Source of the DNA: Chondrus crispus
Taxonomy: Eukaryota > Rhodophyta > Florideophyceae > Gigartinales > Gigartinaceae
DNA: 64,000 nucleotides
Assembly: GCF_000350225.1 (NCBI RefSeq)
Contig: NW_005178987.1
Span: forward strand, 120,604 to 184,603
Direction: 5' to 3'
The position numbers and the translations under genes are program-made. The number at the start of each line of letters is the position of its first letter. The first letter of the stretch is position 1. This document shows positions 7,956 to 17,866 of the stretch, one piece after another. Under the pieces are notes generated by a model. The model saw only the letters and a program-made list of their open reading frames with translations, searched no databases and was not told the DNA's origin.

Positions 7956-10005
7956 CCCTCTCTACAGTATTGCACCACGTGGGACTGTTAAACATAGTCA
8001 CTTCATTCTTGAACGCCGGTGGTGGTGCTAGATTATCACTGTAGGGTGCCCACATCACGAGGCTGTTATTCCGGTCCCGACCACCCATTGTGTACATATA
8101 ATCGTAACCATTCCACCGTGCCACAAGTCCCGACGCCCACACCTTCACATGCTTACTGGGTGATGCCTGCCAGTTGAAACTTCCCCCCCTGTGTGGCTTT
8201 TCTATCAAGAAAGCAGGACTAAGTGGGGTGTTAACAGTAAGGATGCCGCCCAACCCGACGATCATGGCGATGCTTGCCGGCGGCACCGTAAAAGTGTAGT
8301 GCAGCACGTGCTGACCAGTGCCCCGTTCTTCGAGCTTCGCCACCATCGCTGTCTCACGACCGCGGTCAGGCTCATCTACTGGGAGCGCGCTTGCACCAAA
8401 GCAATTCTCACTGGCCCACTTGAATTGCGTACCTACACTCTGGAATATAGGCACGGGCTGGTCTCTACCAACCATTGCCGAGATTACAGAGGACTGCCGA
8501 GTCCGTATGTGAGCGGAGTGCCCTTTCCCCTCGCGTAAATCACTGGCGGTTTTGTCCCGAGCAGAGTCCATTACGGCGGAAAGGTACTCCCCCCAATACC
8601 AAATAGTATTCACCGCAAGTGACACTGAGAGTTGTGACCTGTTTAAACCTTTGAGTTTCTGCATCTCAGCCAAAGACTGTGGCTGAATTAGAATGGGTAG
8701 TTCGCACAGCAGCAAAGCTACTGCTGCACGTCTCATACCTACTATAGGCATGTTCGTAACCCACTCTACGTTGAAGTAGACGTGAGACTGGACCGTGTTG
8801 GGCAGAGGCTGTGCCACATAGTTGTCAAACAACAGGCGTGCTGTCATGGCGTCGTCGTAACAACGATGCGTTTCCACGAACCTATCAAGCACATGCATCA
8901 CGTCATCGAACGTAACTCGTAACGAACTAGCATCTTTGCCTTTCTGGAAGTCTCGGAGGGCAGTTCGCACCACAGCAGTCTCGTCCTTGCCAATAAACAT
9001 CACCGACGTGTTCTCTTTACCACAGTGGAAGTCTTGATCACACAAGAACGGCGTGGCACGCTGACGCTTGTAAAGAGCGGTCATCAAGACCCAATAGTCT
9101 AGCGCCCCCATGCCCTCGCTCCTCACGAGATATCTGTGCCTCATCAGAGCAACAGCCTCTTCATATGTAGTAACCGGCACGTTACCGATCCAACCATACG
9201 CTGCATTATCATCCACTAGGTGGCTGCGTGCTTGATTATTGCATAAGTACAGGCCCTGCCGAAAGCCGGCCTCTACAAACCTGGTGTAGTGTATGTGGCA
9301 ATGCCCGTCGTCGTAAGCAGGTGCCCGCCAGCACTCCACCTTGATCGTTCGGCTATTGGGTTCGGCGTTCAGGCCGATAATGCCTGCATTTGTAAGAGAA
9401 CCAAGAGGTTGCTCCCCGAGTACTCTAGTGTAGCCGAACTGGCCTCGGACTATCAACGCGACCCTCGCCCAGTACCCGTCCTCAGTAGTGGGCGCTGGTA
9501 GATTCAGCACCTCCGGGGGTACAGGTACACTGACAGTAGTTCGCGTAGCTTTCGTCAACATCTCTATAGTCCACGCCAAACTATAGAGTGATGCGATAAC
9601 GCCTACATAGTTCTCGTACATATCCAAGCTCATTAGAGTTGTGGTCATACGATCCATGCGCGCCTGGTCATTTTCAGCCACTGAGCGATAATGCCTGGCT
9701 ATTTTCTCTGGATTGACATTTCCATTAGCGTCGATCATGTTCTTGTTTAGTCCTGAATGGCTATGGTCTCTCATGTCGTTGCGTACAATGTGTTTCCTGC
9801 CATAAACAGTGCCATTGCACTCTTGTAAAGCAGACCGTCTCATATTGATCCGAGCGAACCTATTCTCTGTAGCGTCTTGCAGTTCTAGGCGGCGGGTCAT
9901 CATAACCCGCCCGCTGTTGAACTCGTCAACATCACCGCCGATGTCGACAAAGCTGTCGAAGCCCGGACGTATGCTGGAATACTTTGTGTTTGGTGTGTTG
10001 TCCAT
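7792..10005 (-). CDS. Endogenous totivirus-like capsid protein ORF (viral fossil)
   Basis: A continuous 737-codon ORF starts MDNTPNTKYSSIRPGFDSF. It has no signal peptide or membrane segment, and no similarity that I recognise to cellular enzymes. Its length fits capsid proteins of Totiviridae-like dsRNA viruses, and I recall a published report of totivirus-like entities in Chondrus crispus partly transferred to the nucleus. The family call rests on that recollection and on length and composition, not on a search. No RNA polymerase region was seen next to it, so only the capsid part was captured. The ORF itself looks whole. It has no intron, and its base composition is less GC-rich than the neighbouring host genes. 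Its 3' end was copied into the block at 4,946-5,757. The integration appears older than that duplication. Confidence 0.6.
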   Translation of the reverse strand: MDNTPNTKYSSIRPGFDSFVDIGGDVDEFNSGRVMMTRRLELQDATENRFARINMRRSALQECNGTVYGRKHIVRNDMRDHSHSGLNKNMIDANGNVNPEKIARHYRSVAENDQARMDRMTTTLMSLDMYENYVGVIASLYSLAWTIEMLTKATRTTVSVPVPPEVLNLPAPTTEDGYWARVALIVRGQFGYTRVLGEQPLGSLTNAGIIGLNAEPNSRTIKVECWRAPAYDDGHCHIHYTRFVEAGFRQGLYLCNNQARSHLVDDNAAYGWIGNVPVTTYEEAVALMRHRYLVRSEGMGALDYWVLMTALYKRQRATPFLCDQDFHCGKENTSVMFIGKDETAVVRTALRDFQKGKDASSLRVTFDDVMHVLDRFVETHRCYDDAMTARLLFDNYVAQPLPNTVQSHVYFNVEWVTNMPIVGMRRAAVALLLCELPILIQPQSLAEMQKLKGLNRSQLSVSLAVNTIWYWGEYLSAVMDSARDKTASDLREGKGHSAHIRTRQSSVISAMVGRDQPVPIFQSVGTQFKWASENCFGASALPVDEPDRGRETAMVAKLEERGTGQHVLHYTFTVPPASIAMIVGLGGILTVNTPLSPAFLIEKPHRGGSFNWQASPSKHVKVWASGLVARWNGYDYMYTMGGRDRNNSLVMWAPYSDNLAPPPAFKNEVTMFNSPTWCNTVERDHVFGDDPYSFMDGGMKRQFIWRTSPANLHTRYDRRSVTAVGLSTTNNDNPFFR

Positions 10006-11660
10006 TGTTCAGAAGGTGGTTGACAAAAAAGGCAACTAGTGGGCAGTCTTCAGATCAAAAATAATCCACCCTGCACTCTATAGCACAAGAACGCTTCTTA
10101 TATTGGATCCTCGTGTCGCTGTTCACGAGGGTCTGGGCTGACAGCGCGATCTCAGTCCAAGCTGAGACGAGGGAAGGCGTTGTCAGGTAGCGATAGTGTG
10201 GGTAGAGACGCGTAGGGGATCGAGGCTCTGCGCTTCGGCGCAGGGTAAGTAAAGTGACGTTGGTCAGTCTTTGACTTTGTTCCCTCTTGCCCCCGCTACA
10301 TCGAGAGAGGCGCTAGTCGCAGGCAAAGCGTATTTATATAGTCGGACGGCGGCGCTCGTGGCTGCAGGCCATGAGCCAGAAGGCGAAAATAGAATGGTGC
10401 CCGGCACTGTTCGGGTACTGCACGACTGTATGGATGCTGTACAGAGTGGCCGGTTCCACTGCATCGACACCTACATACATAGTATCTATAAGAGGTCGGG
10501 GCGGGTGAGGAATGAGCTTGCTCAGATTCACATCGCGGGGATGCCGTCACGCCGGTAGCCGTGAGTTCCACGCCTGAGCTGCACGGCCCCCGCTCACGTT
10601 GTCGGAAGCTCAGAGGGCTCGGTCTGTTTGCAGTGTTCGAGCGCAGCGCACCGTGTCCCGTCCAGAAGGCTACAGTACACGCAAGGGAGGGGGCGCGGGC
10701 TGGTATGAAAAATTGTTGGACATAAAACACGAATAAAAACAGGGAGCTGGGGCACTGCTCGTCCTTCAAATATGGAGGGCATCGCTATATATAGAAAAAC
10801 TAATAGAATTATGGTTTTGGTCCAACTAAATCAGCGATTTGCTGGTAGAGAAATGCCTGTCTAAACGTGTCGCTAAAAGAAATCGACGAATCTCACATAG
10901 AAATGCGCATTGCTGTAAGTGTTATCATATAGTTGAGTATTACATACAGTACGCAATAGTTGCCTGTCCGGGATAAGCCCCTGGAGGGCTATCTCAAATT
11001 GCACGCCCTGCCTGGCAACAAAATACTGAACAGGCCAGGGGACACATGCGTGTGTGGAGGTAAAGTGTGGCTTAATTGGTGAAAAGTGCGTACGATGCGC
11101 GTTGGGAATTTTTTGTTTTCCACGGTGGATTTCACCTCGAAATGCATACCCTGCGCGGCGGTCCTGACACCGAATGCGAACCCGGCAGTAGATTGTCTTT
11201 CACGAGATATGTAGGCGTCAGGAGATGTGAACTATATCCAAGAGGAATGAAGATGTTTTGTGATGTTGTCGGAAAGTTCGAGAACGAGTGCCGGTCGCAA
11301 GATCGCTGCGAATAAATGTTATTCCCACTTGTCAGACCAAAAGCAAATTGAAACAGAAGATTGCCCTGTCACCGCGCTTACGCCAAGCTCCACCGTTAAG
11401 ATACGTTCTGCAAGCATGCGTGCATGGATGCACCTGAAGACTCGACTTTGGAAAATATCGCATCTGTTCCGAAAAGTGGAAGAAGAGCAACAGCAACTCG
11501 CACTCATCCGCTGCATCTGGTCGAGATGACATCTATTAAAAGAAGTCACTTGTCAGTGTACACGCAGACCACGTGTCACACAGCAACTGATCCCATTGAG
11601 ACTTATTTCCTTGATTGACGGTGGTACAGTAGGTTCGTTTTTGAAGTATACTGTACAGTA
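10006..11660. other. Region without a recognisable gene
   Basis: About 1.65 kb of non-coding sequence lies upstream of the capsid ORF. The open frames are short and show no domain. A TATA-like GTATTTATATAG occurs near 10,329. Nothing else could be supported. Confidence 0.5.
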
Positions 11661-11667
11661 GTAAGTA

Positions 11668-11879
11668 CCCCTCAATAGTTCGCCCCCGTGCCAGGACCCA
11701 CAGATACGAACTATTGACAGAACGAACTATTGTGCTCGCCTTGCTGACAGTTTTAGGGAGGGCGGTGGCGACCAAAACGGTCTATGCGAGTACACGTGTA
11801 CATGTCTGAAAACGGGTGACATCGTCCGAAAGGCGAACTATTGACCAAGCGAACTAATGACTTGCGAACTATTGAGGAG
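11668..11879. mobile_element. MITE-like inverted repeat with CGAACTATTG array
   Basis: CCCCTCAATAGTTCGC at 11,668-11,683 is inverted as GCGAACTATTGAGGAG at 11,864-11,879. Between them CGAACTATTG or a near match occurs four more times. The outer limits are uncertain. The architecture resembles the TA/CAG elements at 5,218 and 22,170, which have CAATAGTG in the same positions. Confidence 0.55.
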
Positions 11880-12109
11880 CCCCCCCTCTAATTTAATCAA
11901 CAAAAACCCAGATTTTTAATTTGCGCCGGGGCGGGACCGCCTTGGCGGCATCCAGCGAGTCACAATGACATATCGACAGTTGAAACTGAGAGGGCGTTTC
12001 TTCTGCGCCATTCGCCTAATCAACTCTACGACCTCTCCATCCCAGAGATCGAAACAGCCACTGTCCATTCCTCTACAAATGTTGCTGTTACCTTGAGATT
12101 ACTTTTTAG

Positions 12110-12350
12110 ATCCCGGTGATTGTGATCTTGGGAAAAACGTTTACTTCGCCAGTTTCCCAAACATGTTTCCAAACTCAACCTCCCCAAACCCCGTTTCCCA
12201 AACCCTGTTCACCAAAGCAAATATTTCATTCCAAGAATGTGGCATGTCGTTGGTACGTTGACCGTTGGCCGTTGTGTGTGCAAAATGTCCCAAACAGAAC
12301 CTCCACCTCTTTGACGCTCACAGAGAGTCAGTAACGCTCCCTCCCGCTCC
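12110..12350. repeat. Duplicated spacer segment S, copy 1
   Basis: Shares TCCCGGTGAT...GATCTT, runs of GTTTCCAAA/CCCAAAC and a GACGCTCACAGAG tail with 19,930-20,190 and, more weakly, with 17,340-17,540 (and 41,040-41,240 and 44,190-44,430 in copy B). It was duplicated with the BI-1/prenylcysteine-oxidase gene blocks. It is not coding as far as I can see. Confidence 0.6.
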
Positions 12351-12503
12351 CGACCGGCTCTATCCTCTCCATCCTTGTGTCCGCTGCAAACAGGACCCGC
12401 GATACCCACTGCGCCCCCGGCCGCCTCCTCCCCATCCTGAGCGCCATCACCCTTTGCCGCCCCCGGGAAACGATAAACACGTCAGTCTTCTTCGCCGTGC
12501 TTT

Positions 12504-12603
12504 NNNNNNNNNNNNNNNNNNNNNNNNNNNNNNNNNNNNNNNNNNNNNNNNNNNNNNNNNNNNNNNNNNNNNNNNNNNNNNNNNNNNNNNNNNNNNNNNN
12601 NNN
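12504..12603. other. Assembly gap (100 N) inside an inverted repeat
   Basis: The gap is bracketed by a perfect 26-bp inverted repeat: 12,478-12,503 and 12,614-12,639. The unread sequence is therefore the loop or inner stem of a hairpin. Confidence 0.95.
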
Positions 12604-12774
12604 CGAGATGTCAAAAGCACGGCGAAGAAGACTGACGTGCTGTCGTCCGCTCCGAGCAGAGGAGCTAAAACGCCGTGGGCAGGTCCAGAGTCGGGAGTGT
12701 GATCCCAAAGAAGTTTCAGCTCTCCTGCGAGAGGCGTTTTCCCAATTCAGGTGAATTGGAAACCCGCTTGTCCA

Positions 12775-14475
12775 TCACTACAAAACAGGCCACTGAGAGG
12801 CTTCAAATCGCTACGCCGGAGAATTCCTCGCTTTGAACTCCACGTTTTGACCGCGCTCGTTCCACTATGAAGGTGAGTGTCAAGCTTGACAAGGGCATGA
12901 TCGAAACTGTGTACGACGAGGAGAGCAAGAATTGCATCGTCTTTCAGGGGCGACTTTGAGTGACCTTCCAATTCTTGCTCTCCACGTCATGCACAATTTC
13001 GATCATGCCCTTCATGTATGCCTCTCCTCAAGAGAGTAAGATGTTCACTTGTTTCGCCCCTCGACGCCAGGATGTACGAGTTGCTCAGTGATGGTAGAGA
13101 TACTGAGTTCGCGAACACACATACCTCGCAGGAGGCCGAGTACGTTGCATGCCAGAGTACCCATGTATTACTGATTTTGCCGTTGTTTTATCGCCAACCC
13201 CGTGATCTCATCCGGCCATTGTTATCGGCACTGCAATACCTGGCGTCTTCCGATTTAATCTGAAAGGACCATTGCAGACCCCCGTACAAAACACGCACGT
13301 TACCCGGACTGTCGTGATTCAAACACATTGAGTAGCTGTCAAGTGAGAGTTCGGGAGTCTACACAGCTCCATGCAGAGGGAACTTGCAGAAGGGTGGCTT
13401 GCTTTGACATATGAAGGAAGAAGGCGGTTGCTTGGAGTATTCTAAAGCTTGTAGCCACTTCACGGGCGAGCACGGACTATAGCGGCCAACGACGAAAGCT
13501 TCCGGGTTCTCTGTCCGACGGGCAACTTGACTCACTTCGAAGGCCAACAGAAGGAGTGAGCGAACGAGTGGGAGCGTCTCCGCGCTTGACGCGAAAGGGT
13601 CGGCGAAAACGCAAGGGAAACTCGCGCTTCAGCCCAAAATAGGCATGCCTCGAGGCCCGAGCCTCTGCCTGTACTGATTCGGACATACTGGCAGTCTTCG
13701 CCAGCGCAGCTACCGTACAAATTATCATATAAGCGCGGCGACGCCTCAGTAAAGGCAGCCCTCAAGGATCATCGACCTCCGAGGCGCGTTGTCAGTACCA
13801 ACTTGCCTTTCCCCTGCCTTCCGGTTGTGTCGTTCTGGCCCATCTCTTTTCGGCTCGGAGTTCCGCAAGTTGCCACAAGCTGTACCGCAGAGCGCAGGCA
13901 AGCAAAAGCCATCCCGAGGCATATGTACTCAATCTAAAAGAGACAACCGAGCTCAGTGATATCGTAAGTGACCTTGGGCGAGGTTAGGGTATCGTTCTGG
14001 AAGACATCGATACAGACTTTGCCGAAATAATACCAGGGATGGCACAATTACATGCTGCCTTTGGTTAGAACGGACATGAAGTAACGTTATTGCAGCAATA
14101 GGCTACAGTATGGAGAAGGTGTGCACGTGATTGCAGTAGCGGATCGAGAGTCACGTGCTTCTGGAACAGGACACACTCCGATAGCGAGCTACAAGGTTGA
14201 AGATATCGCTGCATCTCGTAGTCTTGGAGCCACCCACATCGTCAGCGTCATTCACATGTATCGCATAAAAATATCGACGATTGGTTTCCGAACAATCCTG
14301 ATTGCAACTCGGTTTAAGTCTGTAGCAACGAGTCGCAGGGCGCCCTTGGATGATGGCAGTTTCAGGGGGTACATACAGAAAGTCTCTTCATAGAAGTGAT
14401 GGAGTGGAGATAGTTGAGACGGAGAGGGGAATGGAAGAAGAAAACCACGGCGAAGAGGATGAGAAAGTAGGAGTA
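12775..14475 (+). pseudogene. Decayed prenylcysteine-oxidase-like paralogue
   Basis: The part at 12,775-13,455 aligns with about 1,990-2,620 of the intact gene (shared GAGAGGCTTCA, GACGAGGAGAGCAAGAATT, CAGGAGGCCGAGTA stretches). The part at 14,247-14,475 aligns with about 2,630-2,860, including the region coding the DATDKC-type segment and the acidic tail. Several stops and frame changes remove coding ability, and the 5' half is missing. About 790 bp of unrelated sequence separates the two parts. The next gene downstream is a convergent BI-1 gene, the same neighbour order as at 988-4,183, so the gene pair was duplicated together. Confidence 0.85.
13456..14246. other. Insertion of unknown origin inside the pseudogene
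   Basis: This roughly 790-bp stretch interrupts the pseudogene and has no clear terminal repeats. It contains a short open frame near 14,121 with a VHVIAVAD-type strand that could be a scrap of a Rossmann enzyme, but this is too weak to name. Confidence 0.4.
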
Positions 14476-15301
14476 TCACAGTTTAAGCACGATACACATG
14501 AAGTATATTTACATATTAATGACTCAAAAAACAGTTGCGACGCATTGGTAGTGCTGTGTGGTTCCGCGAGACTTTAAACGGTGTCTTTCCAATTTCCATA
14601 CATCTGCTGTTCACTGAATCCGCCATAGTTTCGCCGAATTGTGGTCCATCTCTGACGGTGCAAGTTGTCGCGGAATTAGTGTTGATGTGTATCGAGGGTG
14701 CTCTCCTGACGATGGCCTCTGTTGATGATACCTTCTGTGCATATCACAGTGATTGTGGCAAGCGTGCTCAAGTACAACAGCAACAGCGATTGAAAGGCTG
14801 TAGGGAGACTGCCTATCTGCTGACTTATCTTTGTTATGTTTTTTGTATTATTGCTCCGAGCAACCTATTACTCTACAGTATTAGATCTTGGCGTATTGGC
14901 TGTTCCATGCAAATTTGTCATGGTGCTGTACTCTACTGTGAGGCGTAAGTACCATCTCTATTTTAAGTATAAATGTTGTCTCTGAATACGATGATGAATA
15001 AACTATGATGACGACCCACAATCGACACAGAAGAAGAGGAACTTGCAACCTCATACCATCTTTCATCTTCACTTTCAGCCAGCCCAGCCCATAACCCAAG
15101 TATTAACAACGTATTGGAGAACCGATTTTCCCGTCCAGTGGTGAGACATGAGGATTTGCAAAGATGCAGCGGTGACTTGACGCGCAGGAATCGTCCAATG
15201 GGAAATAGAATCATGCATTACCTTGGCAAATCGATGTTCAGTTAATATCTTTAGTTTTACTTTTTACAATATGTGCATGGACATGGGTAGAGGATTCCCA
15301 G

Positions 15302-16255
15302 TTATTTGTCCGGATTGTTGCTCAGCACCGACAGAACTTGCAAACACAAGCTCAGGAGGTCAGTGTATAGCATTACAGCACCAGGGACCACATCATCAGG
15401 TCCAAGCTCTTCAATAAGCATATAGGCTGTGCGGAAGAGAGATAACGCAAAGCATGCCGTGGAACAAAGCACTGTTAGTACATGATTCAGCAAGAGACGT
15501 GTTTCAACGGAGGTTCTCGAGGTATGACACAGAGAAGTGGCACAGAAAGAAGCTAATACAGGGTTAAAAAACTTACTGTCGTATAGAATAAATAGAGTAA
15601 ACATAGTGCTCGTTGTGAAAAGGAAAGCGGTAGCAACTAAAGCAGTGCCTTCCCGGATGCACTCCATGGAACCATTTGCGATGGAGCACACGGCAACGAA
15701 AACGACGAGGGCGTATGTTGCGGCTGCCGAGTACGCAAAATCCCAACGGCTCACTGCCGCATACACAGTGAAACCAGCAAAAGCAATCGTCGAGGTTGCC
15801 AACGACTCGATGATGAGAAAGCCAAGTCCATTGTCTGCGTATGCGACGCAAATGCTTCCGAATAGGGTACTCTGGCACATCGTAAACGTGAAGAGGGGTA
15901 CTACGTTGTTGCCAGAGACCCAAACATTCATAAGCAAATGAACCAGTGAAGCAAACGAGACAATGGCTGAGGCGATGATCATAAAGTGGTAGTACTTATC
16001 CATAAACGATCGGATCGGCTCGTAGTGCATGAAGAACGTACATATGCCCGTTGACACGAGGAACTGGAGTGAGAGCAGGGCGTAGATCTTTGAAAGAAAG
16101 TCCAGTCTGACTTTCGGCAAGGCGTCCGAAATGAAGATGGGGCCGCCTTGCTCCTCCAGGAACAGGGGGGAAATCTCCGAGAGGCACGGGAGCGAGCGGG
16201 TAGAAGGAGCGCCAAAGTCCATTGAGGCGTTGACAAAGCCGCGACCACGAGTCAT
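15302..16255 (-). CDS. BAX inhibitor-1/TMBIM family membrane protein, copy 2 (A)
   Basis: Exons 16255-15577 and 15426-15302 encode 267 residues. The intron (15,427-15,576; 150 nt) has GTAAGT, a perfect TACTAAC branch site (15,474-15,480) and CACAG. Splicing gives LFILYD|TYMLIEELGPDD, the family signature. The start MTRGRGF is conserved with copy 1; an upstream ATG at 16528 would add a Pro-rich leader of 91 residues. Seven hydrophobic segments are present. The intron has no in-frame stop, so an unspliced message would read through to the same C-terminus with 50 extra residues. The convergent neighbour is the prenylcysteine-oxidase pseudogene. A near-identical copy is at 38,998-39,951. Confidence 0.87.
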   Translation of the reverse strand: MTRGRGFVNASMDFGAPSTRSLPCLSEISPLFLEEQGGPIFISDALPKVRLDFLSKIYALLSLQFLVSTGICTFFMHYEPIRSFMDKYYHFMIIASAIVSFASLVHLLMNVWVSGNNVVPLFTFTMCQSTLFGSICVAYADNGLGFLIIESLATSTIAFAGFTVYAAVSRWDFAYSAAATYALVVFVAVCSIANGSMECIREGTALVATAFLFTTSTMFTLFILYDSKFFNPVLASFCATSLCHTSRTSVETRLLLNHVLTVLCSTACFALSLFRTAYMLIEELGPDDVVPGAVMLYTDLLSLCLQVLSVLSNNPDK

Positions 16256-17239
16256 CGGGTGCAAGGATTGGGGTGCGGCGAAAGGAGTGAGCTCTGGTTT
16301 GCTGGCGTTTAGCAAAGAGCGAGAGAGAAAGGGTACGACAAGGGGAGGGGAGAAGGTGAAGAAGGCGAGGGTTGGGGGCGAATGAGGTTGTGGAGGATGA
16401 GGGCAAGGGGACGGCAAGGGGAAGGTGGGCAGGAGAATGGAAGAGAATGAGAGCTCGTGGCTTTGAAGATATGGTATAGCGAAAGCAGGAGGCAACGCCG
16501 GCGGCCATCGAGGCGGAGCCAAGTGCAAAAAATTGGAATACGAGAGGACGATGAGTCCGGAGAGTAGGCCCGGTAGACAGGACCAGGTAAAGACATAGGT
16601 TGCATTTATGGCGAGTAGTTGATTGTCACCAAATTTATCCCAAGAGCAGTGTGAGGGGAGAGCGCACAGGCTTACATCGAGAGATGATGTTTGACTTGTT
16701 TCATATCTGCACGTCTACGATTTGGTGCGTCTCTGAGAGTTTTGGAATGAATGTGTGGATCACCGACAACAGAGGTCAAAGAAAATGCACATTGCGGGAC
16801 AACATCGCTGTCTGTTAGTTTAGAGAGTTGCGTTAGAGTTTGACTGAAAATTGCGGTAGTCGAGGCATTGATAATCGCAACTGCCACTGCGAGTGTTGAC
16901 AGGACACCAGCACTGTGCAAATGCCAGTGGAAACCCGAAAGTACCGATGGAAACGGGTTGATTCGGGTGGTGGGTCTGGCTCGCTGACCCATAGGGTAAG
17001 GTTCGCGACGAGATTGCAGAGATTGCGCCATTTCGTTGTATGAAGTCCATACTAAGAACGCATCCCCGCTGCAAAGTTGGCACATTCAACTGACCATAGA
17101 GATCAATGGGGAGGGATAGATCAGAGTTAGGCTCATCTACAATCGCTCACAGTGCCTTTCACTACACCACATGTACACGTGCGTATCGGGGTTGTGAGGG
17201 TGTTTTCGAGTACCTGCTCACACGACCAATAAGAGAATA

Positions 17240-17640
17240 TGTGTATTGACTTTATGTGAATAAATGAAGTTCGTTGTACATAGTATTGTTATTTGCGCCT
17301 TCGTGTTATGCGGTGCTGCGCGTGGTCTCGATACTGTGATAAATATCTCTCGGGCAAGTTTCCAAAGCACAGTTCCATACGTGTTTCCAAACGCGTTTCC
17401 CAAAATCACGTTTCTCAAAACAAATCCCCAAGCAACATTTTGTAACGATCACACTTTTCCCAGCATGCTGTTGGTACGTTCGATGTCGTCCCTTACGCGT
17501 GGAAACTGCCCAGAAAAAGTCCTGTCTCTTTCACGCACACATAAGACAGATCACATTCTGTCAATTTTGTACCTCAATCTTTCTCTCAATCTCTCTCCGC
17601 TACTCATCCTCGGATGCCACCATTCATAGGGTCACGCGCC
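17240..17640. repeat. Duplicated spacer segment S, copy 2 (A)
   Basis: The stretch from ATTGACTTTATGTGAATAAATGA through the TTTCCAAA-rich part corresponds to 19,885-20,190. Each copy lies on the promoter side of a BI-1 gene, so the unit that duplicated in tandem was about 2.6 kb: a BI-1 gene, its upstream region and segment S. Confidence 0.6.
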
Positions 17641-17866
17641 GGAATCCTTTCCCACAGCGTTCACAGCCCTTTGAATGCCTGGCTTGCTCACATTCGAAAC
17701 CTCTCGGTTGCTTCTACAGCCATATATGAACATTCACTCTCCCCGTCATTAACCGCCTCGACAGAGACTGCTTCGTCCTTCCAATGCCGTGAGCATCTCA
17801 CACGCAGTTGGGATTTTCCAGACGTGAAGCATTCTATGTATTCGAATCTCTACCTCGATTGGAGAA

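Noticed and set aside
10264-10769. Possible short genes upstream of the capsid ORF
   Set aside because: Overlapping frames on both strands with biased composition and no recognisable domain.
14121-14393. Possible dehydrogenase fragment in the pseudogene insertion
   Set aside because: Only one short VHVIAVAD-like strand; too little to name, and the frame then runs into pseudogene sequence.
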